The translations under genes were made by a program, and so were the position numbers. From positions 159,001-223,000 of the forward strand of contig JADLSH010000158.1 of assembly GCA_016169945.1 (NCBI GenBank): a DNA stretch of 64,000 nucleotides, given 5' to 3'. Each line of letters opens with the position of its first letter. Position 1 is the first letter of the stretch. Origin of the DNA: Trachythela sp. YZ-2020. Lineage: Eukaryota > Cnidaria > Anthozoa > Malacalcyonacea > Clavulariidae. Shown here one piece after another: positions 10,076 to 20,824 of the stretch. Below the pieces are notes generated by a model that saw nothing but the letters and a program-made list of their open reading frames with translations, was not told the origin of the DNA and ran no database searches.

Positions 10076-10303
10076 GGGGTTTTGGTTTTTTTCTTTTCTA
10101 CCATTCCAAACCGTTCAAAAGGGCGAAAAAGGGGGTAACGCCAACGCGAAATCGTACTGATTTTAAAATTAAATTATTGTTGCTCGCTTTGCTTGGCTGG
10201 ATGCATATATTAACGCACAGATTAACGTTTGTAACAAATTTATTTCTTAAGTATAACAATTAATCACACAAATGCATATAATTCTTAAACATATTGTCTT
10301 GCT

Positions 10304-11707
10304 TTATTGCTCGTTAGCCATGGTTTCTTTAGCAAAGTCTCGGACCGTAGGCTCGTCTTCGCGCAGATTCACCCATTTTATATGGCCGGTAGATTGGTGC
10401 CTTATTTTGACAGGCCAATAATGTTCGCCGTTGCTGTAGACACCCGGACGGCTAGGATAAACACTATTGCGCGACGATTTATACATCTCTATGATAGCAT
10501 ATCCTTTGGGAATGACACGAACGATATCGGCTTTGTCGGTGTATGTTAGCCACTCGGGGATAGTTGCATCCGACCAGGTAATATCCCGATGATGTTTAGG
10601 TTGTTTTCTTCCAGGCTTGGTTTCGACGCCAGAGACCGGTGTGGGTGTAGTCACTTTAGTTTGGGTGGTGAAGGGATAAACATCGCAGTCGCCAAATAGG
10701 TCTCCAAGAACTTGCTTATCGGTTGGTGTGTCAGGCTTGTTATCGACCAATAAGTATCCAAACGGTTTTTCGGTCTCTTTGTAATAGGCAGTCATGAAGC
10801 GGTCTCTATTCTTATCAAACATTCGTTCGCCAACAATTCCAATTTGTTTTCTATCACTAGGACTTCAGAAGAGAGCAAGATATTGGGCATTTCGGCTAAT
10901 ATCTGTTTTAAATTTCCCCATAGGAAACATGTTCTGAAGCAAAAGGATAACACTAGCGTTTCTGTGACGACCCTGGGTAAATAATCGAGCTACCACAGGA
11001 CTCTCTGTCGCTTCGGCCATTAGATCGTCCAGTATGATTATGTTGTTGTACTTGGTATTGATCTCACTCAGATCATCGGACAGCTCGGGAAGACCTCTTT
11101 CAAACCGGATGCTTTTCCCAAGCGATTTTCTCAACTCGTCGTAACGATCTTGCCATTGATTATAACACCACTAGATACGAATACTTCTCTGCTCCTCGTA
11201 CACGATACGATTGTTTTCCAAAATTTGTTGGACAAAATACGTTTTTCCACTTTGACTCGGACCCACGACTAATAGCGAAAATTTATGGCGGAAGTTGAAT
11301 TCCGGATAGGGTTTGATGGTCAAAGATGCTTTAGCTTCTACTGCATTTGGTTTCTTAGCTGGCAATGAGTGTGCACTTCGGCTTACACGCTTTTCTCCTG
11401 GCTTTTCGGAGTCCGCATATGGAGACTGGTATGATTCCGGCCATGACGACACCAGGGCTTGCTTAAGAACGTGTTGTCTCTTTGGTTCTGACAATTCATA
11501 CACTCTGTCTTGCTGCTGCGATAAATTGTTTTCATTTGCTTTGTATACAATAAATTTTACTTTCGGCTGAAGTTTGGCTTCTTGCAAGTATTTTCTTCTT
11601 TGGTTAATATCTAGAAAATGTACATCCGAAAGATGACTCGCCAATCGTACGAGATATTTCGCACCGCAATCGGGAACAGGACAATCACGACAAGCTCGCT
11701 TAGCCAT
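10304..11707 (-). pseudogene. Packaging-ATPase-like gene (FtsK/HerA-type P-loop), two in-frame stops
   Basis: One minus-strand frame of 467 codons from ATG at 11707, in a good AAACATGG context, is interrupted only by TAG at 11173-11171 and TGA at 10867-10865. The N-terminus has a C-x2-C...H-x4-H zinc-finger-like motif (about residues 6-31), then a basic linker. A Walker A motif, GPSQSGKT, is near residue 150 and a Walker B-like I-I-I-L-D-D near residue 225. The C-terminus has a G-Y-L-L-V-D...D-T-P motif. This layout fits DNA-packaging ATPases of Polinton/adintovirus-type elements that load DNA into capsids. Both stops could be single-base changes. No polymerase, integrase or capsid gene was found nearby. 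Confidence 0.68.
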
Positions 11708-11772
11708 GTTTACAACTCGAAGAACAGATGCAAATGATTTGTTTTCTCCTGATCTTTTGCTTTTTTATCACA

Positions 11773-11838
11773 GGTCAAACAGGCCAAACAAGCCAAACAA
11801 GCCAAACAGGCCAAACAAGCCAAACAGGCCAAAAAGGC
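11773..11838. repeat. 10-bp minisatellite upstream of the ATPase-like start
   Basis: About six to seven copies of a CCAAACAGGC/CCAAACAAGC unit. It begins about 65 bp upstream of the ATG at 11707 (minus strand). It would lie in the 5' leader or promoter of that gene. Confidence 0.85.
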
Positions 11839-12535
11839 ACTAAGGCACACACGTGATTATATACTGAGTCTCAACATAAAATATATTGTACGAAACTGTC
11901 GTGGTTGCAACTTCCAATTTTAATAGTTTCCCTCTGTTACTGTGTTCTAGCAATCTCGCCGCTATATGAACAGTCTAAATTATTCCTTGTTATTTGGAGT
12001 CTTGTCTTACCCGTTATATTCTAGTACATAAATTAGATGCTCCATAATTATAAACTATTAATACCTCTTTTCCTGGTGAACTTTGCTTGAAAGGTTTCGC
12101 AATTTCAGGTTTTCCTTTAGCTTCCTTTAGTGGTGGCAGCGCTGTATTGGAAGGCAGACACAAATAATTTACTAAAATTATTGCTATTATACTTTTACTT
12201 TATATGTAATTTAATTTTTATATAAACAAATATAGCTATTACTAAAATTATTGAAATATTATTATATATTATTAAAACTTCCATCAAGATTCAAACGGAC
12301 TGCGCGGCCCTTTCGCACTTTGATGCTCAATTTTTTGGTTATTCTAAAGAAACGATTTAAAAATTATTTGAAAATTTTTTGTTCTATTTAGTAAATGGTA
12401 CGGTCGCGCGCTTCTCATAATTTCGCAGCATTTCGTATTTTTAATGCAATTGATTTTCGTGCCATATATTTTCGCAGCTTTTTGCATCTTCATTTATGGC
12501 CATGATTTTATGATATAAAAGGCATAAAGCCATGG
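11839..12535. other. AT-rich intergenic, no supported gene
   Basis: A repeated TTACTAAAATTATTG phrase (near 12170 and 12240) and long A/T runs are present. No reading frame resembles a known protein. Confidence 0.45.
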
Positions 12536-12539
12536 TCAA

Positions 12540-12810
12540 CTAGGAGGATGAGAATTGATGAGAGTCGATGAGAGCTGCAGCTGTCGATCGCGTTTGATCA
12601 TCAACTCTCATCAACTTTGACCTGGTTCAAATTTTGATGAGAGTTGATGAGAGTTTTCCCTCGTTTGGCATGCAACTGTTGTTCTCGTTCGACCGGGACA
12701 TGAGAGTTGATAACTTGATGAAACGCTCATATAAACTATCAATTGCCAACTCCCATCAATTAACTCCTTATAGTTTTCAAAGTGTATCAATAAAAGGCTT
12801 GGGCTTTCAT
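12540..12810. repeat. Cluster of GTTGATGAGAGT-type repeats
   Basis: The 12-mer GTTGATGAGAGT and variants occur at least five times in both orientations (for example near 12552, 12603, 12638 and 12701). They form inverted pairs such as CATCAACTCTCATCAACTTTG facing GATGAGAGTTGATGAGAG. It looks like a short interspersed foldback repeat rather than a gene. Confidence 0.65.
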
Positions 12811-12814
12811 TCAA

Positions 12815-13735
12815 TTATTTTTCACGCAATTGTGATAATTTTCATGCCAGATATTTTCGCCGGGTCCATTTCTTACATTTCTTATTTCTTTCCTCTTGAC
12901 AAGTAAAACTACCTAGCATTAGACAGAGACACATTGCAGTTTACGGGGTGACATATTCTGAAATCATGGGATGATGGCCACTATATCCTTGCAAGATGAA
13001 GTACCTACCCAGGTAGCGGTGATAAACTGCTGACCACACGCACGGGTTTGGGACAGTGGTCTGGGAGCTAGATTGTTTGAGCTTCATATACCGCCTCGCC
13101 GCAGAGTACAACCACAGATTAAAGATTAACAGATGTGGAACTCGCGCGTGATCTTGTCCCCACTTTTTTAATGCGCAATTGCGCATGCGCGAGCCCCTGG
13201 CAAGTGTCATGAACATTTTTAATCAGGAATTAGATGGGAAAAACCAAAATTTTGGAAATTAAAACAGCGATTTTAAAGAATATATCTGGACGATTTGTAC
13301 ATCGTTCACAATTATTACAAATGGGCTAGGACCAGAGCACTTTAACAAGAAATGGCTTCATAAAAACGCTTTGGTACAGAGAAAAACGGGAAAAAACATG
13401 CCTCGAGGAGTGTATTTTGACTATTTTCAGTCAAATTGACTTTGTCAAATCGATTTTTGAAATACTTCAAATTTGGAAGCCTATATCTTCTTAAAGTACT
13501 AAGTTTCCGGAGAAATCTTATACTTACAAGGTTAGTGGAAAGTTTTCAGATTTTATTCAGATTTTACAAGTTTTAAACGCAGATAAAGTCCGAAAACAAA
13601 AAGACACAGAAAATCTGCGTGGAAATATGCGCCTTCTCCGTAGAAAAACAGACGCCTTCTCCCTAGAAATTTAAAACATACCCCCGGAATTCACCCTGGA
13701 ATTATATTATTATTAAACGAGCTTGTATTATATTG
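12815..13735. other. Intergenic, no supported gene
   Basis: Nothing recognised. AGAAGGCG occurs twice near 13640. The region ends in a pyrimidine-containing stretch and AG that may act as a splice acceptor for the exon-like stretch below. Confidence 0.4.
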
Positions 13736-13738
13736 CAG

Positions 13739-14176
13739 ACAGAGTTGGAGTCGTGGTTACAGTATGCGGGATTTCATGTGGGGGAAGTGCACCAACTCGG
13801 CAGATTTTTGAACAGGGGACCGGCATTTCCGAACCGCTTGAGCAATCATTAAGTAGATTCAAGGATGAACGTTCTGAAGTTTTTCGTCAAGTACTGCAAG
13901 GTAGACGACCGAGATGACTTCCCTGGGTTACTGAAACGTAATTTTGCCTGTTTCCTGGCAATTTGTTTTACTGGTGATGGTATTCGTCGTCGTGACCTGA
14001 TGCGAAGTTATAATCTGGCAGTGTTAGATGTACCTTGGAGCCTTCTTAAAATGCAAGATGAAAAAATAATGGCAGTGTCACCACAAGCGAAGGCAGTAAT
14101 GATTGAGTTCATGAAATACGACATAATTTTGGTTCAAGAGGTGGCAATTTTAATCTTTAAAGTCCGCATGATATGA
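13739..14176 (+). pseudogene. Unassigned exon-like frame after a splice-acceptor sequence
   Basis: TATTATATTGCAG immediately precedes an open frame (T-E-L-E-S-W-L-Q-Y-A-G-F-H-V-G-E...) that is broken by one TAA about 38 codons in. It then continues in the same frame through V-L-K-F-F-V-K-Y-C-K-V to a stop at 14176, about 145 codons in all. The composition is protein-like, with W-L-Q-Y, V-P-W-S-L-L and few low-complexity runs. I cannot assign a family. It may be an exon of a lost host gene; the in-frame stop argues against function. Confidence 0.35.
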
Positions 14177-14259
14177 AAATTCACCCAACCACTCTATGAA
14201 AAGAATCCACCTTCATGGCAATTGTATCAAATCAATTAGAAACAGGGTTAGTTAACCAA

Positions 14260-15475
14260 GAAATTAAAGGTATGCAAATGTTAATGCCATGAAGGTGGAT
14301 TCGGAAACCATCACAGATATCGATTGTGCAACTACTGCTCAAAATTTTAATAATCATTTTACTAATATACGTCCTATGATCCAATGAGTTTCTTAAATCA
14401 GACGACGCACCATTTTAAATTTAAAATATATTAATGCTGAATGCGTAGCAAATACGATTCGCAAGAGTCCCTCAAATAAAGACTCGGGTGAAAAAAAATG
14501 TTTTTTTCGCAATGTTATGACTACCTTAGTATATATAAGCAGAGACGTAGCCAGGTTTTCCAATCAAGGGGGGCCGAAAAATTTTTTGGGGGGGCCAACT
14601 CAAAAACGTAAATTATAACCTACAAAATGGTTTGTATGTGTCGACGGGGGGGGGGGGGGGGTTAAAAAAATCTTCCCGGACAACTTACGTGCTCATATCT
14701 TCCGACTTGTATTGTGTCCCGACTTTTTTTGTGCCGACTCGTATTTTTTGTGCCGACTCAAATCTCGCTTCTGCCCACTAAATCTCCAAATAAAATTCAT
14801 GGGGGGGTTAGACACCCCCCAAACCCCCCCCGTAGATACGGTCCTGGCTGAAATACGCCCAAATTCTCAAAACATCATGTAGTAAAAGTAAAATATTATA
14901 TTTGCATGACGTAAAGCGTGAGAAAATAATAAAAATATTTTGCTAGTCACAATTTTATCAAGGGGGGCCGAGAATTTCGCCAGAGGGGGCCCGGCCCCCG
15001 GGCCCCCCCTCTAGCTACGTCTCTGTATATAAGTAATCTTTTATAGAAGCACCAGTCAGGATTTCGATATTCTGCAGTAACACCTTGCTGAAAAATAATA
15101 TGTATTGGCTGAATAATATGTATAACGGGAAAATTGACATTGCGGTGTTTGTGGACCTAACGAAAGCTTTTGATGCAGTTGATCACAAAATTTTATTTTA
15201 AAAAACGAAATTCTATATGAGAATGAGTTGATTTGGTTCCACTCATATCTCAACCAGGACACAGCACTGCTTTGTTAATGGAGGATTATATAGAATGTGG
15301 AGTACCACACGGCGCTTCCTTTTTCTTATTTTTATGAATGACTTTCCATGCAGACATATCGGCTCTCCTGGAAGAGCATTGTAGCACAAATGAAGAGATC
15401 CCGTGTTTAAATAAAGTTCATTCATTCATTCGTTCGTTTGTTCATTCATTCATTCATTCTTTCATTCATTCATGA
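14260..15475 (+). mobile_element. Decayed LINE remnant with ATTC-type 3' tail
   Basis: Recognisable RT pieces occur in order, in changing frames. A N-x-H-F-T-N region and I-R-K-S-P-S-N-K-D-S-G lie near 14310-14490. After the inserted hAT element come H-Q-S-G-F-R near 15050, F-V-D-L-T-K-A-F-D-A-V-D-H (motif A) near 15150 and C-G-V-P-H-G-A-S near 15298. The 3' end has AATAAAG followed by (ATTC)n at 15415-15475. These motifs belong to Jockey/CR1/L2-type LINEs. Many stops and frameshifts make it dead. Confidence 0.75.
14540..15025. mobile_element. Non-autonomous hAT element with 8-bp duplication
   Basis: Ends CAGAGACGTAGCCAGG and CTAGCTACGTCTCTG are inverted, and the 8-bp sequence TATATAAG flanks both sides (14532-14539 and 15026-15033). 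An 8-bp duplication with CAG...CTG ends is typical of hAT transposons. The 486 bp interior is rich in G and C runs (GGGGGGCC) and codes for nothing. It is inserted in the LINE remnant. Confidence 0.93.
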
Positions 15476-15627
15476 TTGTATTTGCAGGACATTTCAAATA
15501 ATGAAAAATGGCTTTTGAATGTCTGTCACATCTTATCCTATTCTTGAGTTATTGAGTTATACACGTTCAACACGTTGAAGAACTGTTACGTCATTAGTTG
15601 TGCATGGTATGAAACTGAAAATCATCC

Positions 15628-15742
15628 ATATCTTCAGTCTGACTGAACTGAACTGCCTCAAACTCCGCAGTGTACCACGGCAAGATACCAGTGTAATTAT
15701 TGCATAGTTTGAGACAGTTTAATTCAGTTAGACTAAAGATAT
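15628..15742. repeat. Short foldback repeat
   Basis: Inverted arms: ATCTTCAGTCTGACTGAACT with CCTCAAACT, facing AGTTTGAGACAGTTTAATTC and GTTAGACTAAAGAT, across about 40 bp. No gene inside. Class unknown. Confidence 0.7.
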
Positions 15743-15892
15743 AGACGTCACAGACGTTTAAAACCCATCTTTCATTACAAATCTTTCAAATATACAGTCA
15801 TAGCTATATTTGGTGAAGGGAAATTTCGAGTGCTAAATTATATACATTTTAAAACCTAACCGGGGAGCGATTGCGAAAATGCAATTTCTAAG

Positions 15893-15955
15893 CCCTCCGG
15901 CCAGGAATTGAACCTGCGACCTTGCGGTTCTAGAGCAACGCTCTGACCACTGTTT
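15893..15955 (-). repeat. tRNA-derived SINE fragment
   Basis: On the minus strand the sequence holds an A-box-like TGGTCAGAGCG and a B-box-like GGTTCAATTCC at the right spacing, ending in GGCCGGAGGGC. The anticodon arm is degenerate and the 5' acceptor strand is missing, so it is not a functional tRNA. Internal pol III promoter boxes are the hallmark of tRNA-derived SINEs. Confidence 0.65.
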
Positions 15956-15974
15956 CATGTGCAACGCTCTGACC

Positions 15975-16130
15975 ACATGAATCACGTGGCAAGTCGATTT
16001 CGTCTATTGAATGAACAAGGTTACGAAGATCTAAAAACAAGGAGACAAATGCATAAATTAGTTCAAATGTACAAGATAATTTATCATCGAACACCTGATT
16101 ATCTGTACGAGAACAGGATGGAAGCTTCAA
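15975..16130 (+). pseudogene. LINE ORF2 C-terminal fragment
   Basis: The frame contains A-S-R-F-R-L-L, then Y-E-D-L-K-T-R-R-Q-x-H-K-L-x-x-M-Y-K-I-I and P-D-Y-L. This is the R-R-x-x-K...Y-K-I pattern near the C-terminus of Jockey/CR1-type LINE ORF2 proteins. It is isolated and truncated. Confidence 0.6.
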
Positions 16131-16243
16131 TTTCGCTTGAAGATAGAAGCTTCAATTTCGGAACATGTTCAGTTTCACTACAACACAGAGTGTACATCAA
16201 AGTGTTCTATAGTGCTGTAATTGATAATTGACAAGATCTCAAG

Positions 16244-17649
16244 ATGGAAAACCAAAGCCTTGTACACGACTTATCAATCAACAACAAAAATAAGCTGGTT
16301 TGGACTGGTTCATTTGAAGCCTTGCAGCAATTTGTGCAAGAAGTGCTAGAATTGACTGTTGGAAAATGGTCCTCTCCTGGCGCCGACGCGAAGCTATTCG
16401 AAACCGAAGAGAAAGATATTGCAGTCAAATGGTATGCGAAATCTCAAACTATAGCAGATGCAAAACGTTTTGGAAGCGAAGCAGACGATCGATCCCTTGA
16501 GACCACTTTGGAGACTCTCGATGGCAAGCTTCAAACTTTAAGGGAAGAACTTAGTTCTAAAATGGTTTCTGTCACTGATATATTATTAGTTCACTCTAAA
16601 GAGTTGAGAGAACTAAAACATCTAGACTCTGATACTGAATTAACGTGCCTTAGAAAGGCCAGACTTAAAGATGAGAATGAAAAGATTACCGAACGCGTAA
16701 ATATCTTAAGCTTTGTACTGGCGGACTTACAAGACAAAGCCGTACGCGCTGAAGAAGAGAAACCCAGTTTAATAACAAGTATTCGGTCATTGTATATGGA
16801 CGTAGGATGCACTCAACAATCAAATGCAAATGTACCTGTCACTGCCCATGAAGATCAACAACTTATTTTGGAACATCATTCAGATGTGAATGAAGCTGAC
16901 GGCGGTCATTGCATTACTATCCCAACCAAAAACAGTTTCTCGCCTCTTCTTGTTGAGGAACCAAGCTTTGATCAAACAAGTAGTCCGCTTCCAAGAGTAC
17001 CCAAAGTCGAAGAAGAGACACTGCTACCCAAACTACAAAAAAACGTCATGACAAACAAAATCGAACAAAAGATAAGTTTGCAAGTAAAGAGCAAGAAGAA
17101 GGACTGGAGATTCCCAACCATGCCCCAGTGAATCAGACAGACCATCGTGTCAATGTTGCCATCATTGGTGACTCCATGGTGAAACACCTGAATCCCTCAA
17201 AGTTGCGCACAGGCTCAAAACGTAATGTTCAAGTGCAAACCTTTCGTGGAGCCAACGTTGCCGACATGAGTTATTTCGTAAAACCAGCAATGTCGAAATC
17301 TCCCGACTACTTGGTCTTACATGTCGGAACTAATGATTTAAAGCGGCAAACACCTCAGCAAATATCTGGGTCAATTTCTATGCTGTGCCAAGAAATAAAG
17401 AAGGAATCGCCGAAATTAAAGATCGTGATATCGGAAGTTATAATAAGATCTGACGATCCAAGCCTGGGTACCAAAGTCAAAGAGTTCAATCGCAAATTGT
17501 TACAGGTATGCAATAACAACAAATGGGGACTCATAACCCACAATAATATCTCAGTAGACCATCTGAATCCCTACGGCCTTCATCTAAATAAACAGGGAAC
17601 TGCCAAATTTGCCAAAAACATTATAGATTATCTTAAAAACTGTAATTGA
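16244..17649 (+). pseudogene. LINE ORF1: coiled coil plus SGNH esterase domain
   Basis: The first frame (16244-17131, 295 codons) has heptad-like leucines between about residues 90 and 185, suggesting a coiled coil for trimerisation and RNA binding. The second frame (17128-17649, 173 codons) has an SGNH hydrolase layout: I-I-G-D-S-M near its start (the GDS box), H-V-G-T-N-D-L in the middle, and D-H-L-N-P-Y-G-L-H-L near the end with the catalytic Asp/His region. The reading frame shifts near 17100, so the two parts were probably one protein. ORF1p of this kind coats LINE RNA; the role of the esterase is not settled. Confidence 0.8.
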
Positions 17650-17667
17650 CCGACAAGCAGCCAATAT

Positions 17668-17733
17668 AATATTAATCCCATAGAGGATAATAATACAAAT
17701 AATATTAATCCCATAGAGGATAATAATACAAAT
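17668..17733. repeat. 33-bp direct duplication between LINE ORFs
   Basis: Two identical adjacent copies of a 33-bp unit beginning AATATTAATCCCATAGAGGA. They lie in the spacer between ORF1 and ORF2. Confidence 0.92.
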
Positions 17734-17761
17734 CAACAACAATTACACGCCGCCGGCTCTC

Positions 17762-20047
17762 CCTTTGCTAAACTCAAGGGCTTTAAAGTATGTCAACTAA
17801 ATATTGCTAGTCTGATTAAACATTATGACGAGCTTTTCATATATATGCAAAACAAACCTTTTGGCGTCATAACACTGAATGAAACTAGGCTAGACGATAG
17901 CGTACTGGATGGTGAAGTTGGAATTCCTGGTTATGATATTGTTAGGCGTGATCGAAATAGAAACGGACGAGGGGTTGCAATTTACATTAGAAATAATATA
18001 CCATATACCATTCGCAAATATTTTATACCTGATAATTTATAGTTACTTTGCGTAGAGCTCAAAAAGCCTAAAAGTAAACCGCTGTTAATTTCAACATGGT
18101 ACAGACCACGTAACTCCAGCTGTAGGTTATTAAACGATTTCGAGCAATTCTTAAAACAACTTGACGATGAAAGAAATTATCATAACTGGAGATCTCAATT
18201 GTAACCAGCTGCAACAACATATACAATCTCCTACGAGAATTACTCATACAACATCATCGCTAATTGATGTATTCTCACCTATTCTGGCGATAACAAGACA
18301 TTAGATGCAGGAGTCATACATCTTGGTATTAGTGATCATAGTCTTGTTTATCTGTGCCGAAAGCTCAGCATCCCTAAGGCGCCACCAAAAATCGTTTTTA
18401 CTAGGCAATACAAAAATTACCGCGTTAGCCAGTTTAACAGTGACTTAAACGAGATTTTTAATTTACCGATTTCAGCCCTAGTTAACGAATATAAGCCCTA
18501 GTTAACAAACCAGATAAAGCAAATGAGCTATCATAGAGAGTATCTTAAAAGGCAATCGATAAAACTTGGATCTACAATTTATGACAAGGCCTATAAGAAG
18601 TGTAAGAACAAATTAAATAGTCTCATAAAAAAGACTAAAGAAGAATATTTTAAAACAAAGTTAAGTAATGCCAAAAATAGCAAAGAAAGTTGGCAAGCTA
18701 TTAAGGAATTGTTAAATAAAAGGCCTAAAACTACACAGATTAAACAATTGAATATCAATGATCGAGTTATAACTGACGATGAATACTTTTCAACAATTCG
18801 TTGCGCGTTGTCTGATAAAATTATAGGTAATGCTATTGATCCAATGAGCCTCGTGACTCCTGTTCATGACAATTCATTTAACTTTACAAGCATTACATTA
18901 CAAGCAACCCACAAACGACTGGGCGTACAACATCGATCACGGTAACGTAAACGCAGTAGTTTTCTTAGATCTCAAAAAAGCGTTTGACACCGTAGATCAT
19001 GCAATTCTTTTATCTAAATTAAATGCATATGGTATAGGAAGTGAATGGTTTAAATCTTACCTAAGCGATCGTAATCAAAAATGTTTCGTGAACGGTTTTC
19101 TATCACCGAACCGCTCACTGTCCTGTGGTATCCCGCAGGGGACTATCTTGGGGCCATTACTATTTTTAATTTATATAAATGATTTGCCTAATTGCCTCGA
19201 ACATTCCCAGGCACGTATGTATGCAGACGACACTCATTTGACGTTGGCAAGCAATAACGTTCGTGATATTAATCAGAATCTGAATCAAGACCTTGTCAAC
19301 GTTAGTGAGTGGCTTATCGCAAACAAGCTTACTTTAAATCAATCCAAGACAGAGTTCATGTTAATCGGTTCAAGGCAAAGATTATGTACGTTGAGCCCAT
19401 TACCATCTCTGGGAATTGATGGCTTCCCTGTTAATCAGGTTTCGCTTACAAAGTCTCTAGGTGTACTGATTGATGAAAATCTGTCTTGGAATATGCATAT
19501 CAATAAGCTAATTAAAAAGATTGCATCAAGCATTGGAGCTATAAAACGTGTAAGGCCTTTTGTTCCATTTACGACTCTGCAGTATATTTACAATTCGTTA
19601 GTGCAACCGCATTTTAATTATTGCTGCGTCGTCTGGGATAATTGTAACAAAACCTATGCTGATAAGCTTCAAAAATTGCAAAATCGTGCAGCAAGAGTGT
19701 TAACATCTTCTAGCTATGACATTGCTGCTGATTTTCTACTAGAGAAGCTTGGCTGGAGAAAACTCGATACCCAGCGCAAGCTTGAAAAAGCTGTTATGGT
19801 CTATAAATCACTTAGTGGGCTCGCTCCCGATTACTTGCGTCCCATGTTCATAGACCGTAGCAGCATCACGAACTACTCATTGAGAGACACCGAAGGCAAA
19901 CTAGCTATTCCAAAGCCACGGACCAACTACCTAAAGAATAGCTTTGGTTATAGTGGTGCTGTGCTTTGGAATAGCCTTCCTACTGAGCTACGCAAAACAA
20001 ATAATCTCAGCGTGTTTAAATCGGGCTGTAGTAGGTTTTTTAAATGA
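17762..20047 (+). pseudogene. LINE ORF2: endonuclease and reverse transcriptase, internally deleted
   Basis: An APE-type endonuclease region begins near 17762 (L-N-E-T-R-L and R-R-D-R-N-R-N-G), is stopped at 18040-18042, frameshifts, and resumes with G-I-S-D-H-S-L. A linker follows at 18523-18900. The RT fingers are missing: the frame jumps near 18905 from the linker directly to N-D-W-A-Y-N-I-D-H-G-N. The palm is intact, with F-L-D-L-K-K-A-F-D-T-V-D-H (motif A), G-I-P-Q-G-T-I-L-G-P (motif B) and Y-A-D-D (motif C). The C-terminus is complete to the stop at 20047. The missing block makes the enzyme inactive. Confidence 0.85.
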
Positions 20048-20243
20048 TTGAATTTTAACAAATTATATTATTGCACGGCACTTATGGAAAGCAGGTATTT
20101 TTATTTTATAATTATTTCTATATTGAGCTGTAACTGTAATTTGTTAGTTTGTAAAATTTTGTAATTAGTTAGTGTACCATATATGTAAATCCTGATAAGT
20201 TCACCGTGGGTAAATAAAGATTCTATTCTATTCTATTCTATTC

Positions 20244-20486
20244 ATTACAATTCAAGAAATAATAGATGCACTAAATCATATTAAATCTAAAAAATCTCCA
20301 GGACTTGACGGAATCAGTATAAGACTACTAAAAGATGCAACCAATATCATTGCTGGGCCATTGGTTAACATTTTCAATGTATCTCTTCAAAGGGCGATTT
20401 TCCCACACGATTGGGGGAAGGTGACTCCAGTCTTTAAGGAAGGAAATACGGCTGACTACGGAAATTACAGGCCAGTAGTAATATAG
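20244..20486 (+). pseudogene. LINE RT 'fingers' fragment
   Basis: The frame reads I-T-I-Q-E-I-I-D-A-L, S-K-K-S-P-G-L-D-G-I-S, then P-H-D-W-G-K-V-T-P-V-F-K and N-Y-R-P, the conserved N-terminal RT region of Jockey/CR1-type LINEs. It begins directly after the (TTCTA)n tail of the LINE above and stops before the palm. It corresponds to part of the block missing from that LINE's ORF2, but may come from a related family. Confidence 0.75.
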
Positions 20487-20824
20487 GGGCCGATCAACCC
20501 TTTTTTTTTTAGAGTGTGCGAGAGTGTGCGAGAGTGTGCGAGAGTGTGCGAGAGTGTGCGAGAGTGTGCGAGAGTGTGCGAGAGTGTGCGAGAGAGTGTG
20601 CGAGAGTGTGCAACATCATTAACATAAACATTCATTAATTATGTATAGACGTCATAATGATATGCAAGGCGAGTTTGGGCAAAACAGTAATTAAGCTGAG
20701 CTCAGCATTTTCGTCACAAAAAGAGTTAATCCTGACGCTTTTTATCACAATAGCTAGACGTTTCTATATATTTTGCCAAGCGTTATGTTCCAAACACAGT
20801 CCGTTTCGACAACGAGTAAATATA
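20487..20824 (+). repeat. Repeat family H, left part (split by a LINE)
   Basis: Begins GGGCCGATCAACCCTTTTTTTTTT, runs through an (AGAGTGTGCG)n array and continues to GACAACGAGTAAATATA. The same sequence, uninterrupted and inverted, is at 43034-43945. No coding frame is conserved between the copies. The class of H is unknown. Confidence 0.85.
20512..20612. repeat. (AGAGTGTGCG)n minisatellite at the H terminus
   Basis: About ten nearly perfect copies of the 10-mer AGAGTGTGCG, with one 4-bp insertion near 20593. The other H copy has a more degenerate version of the same array. Confidence 0.95.

Larger units (their letters stand above)
16140..20243 (+). mobile_element. CR1-like LINE, first copy, with esterase ORF1
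   Basis: This LINE has ORF1 (16244-17649), a short spacer with a 33-bp duplication, a decayed ORF2 (17762-20047), and a 3' region ending in AATAAAG and (TTCTA)n. Esterase domains in ORF1 are an established feature of some CR1-type LINEs. ORF2 has lost an internal block and carries stops, so this copy cannot move. It is a close relative of the LINE at 20825-25430. Confidence 0.85.

Noticed and set aside
15893..15955. Functional tRNA gene
   Set aside because: Acceptor strand and anticodon arm are degenerate; a SINE fragment fits better.
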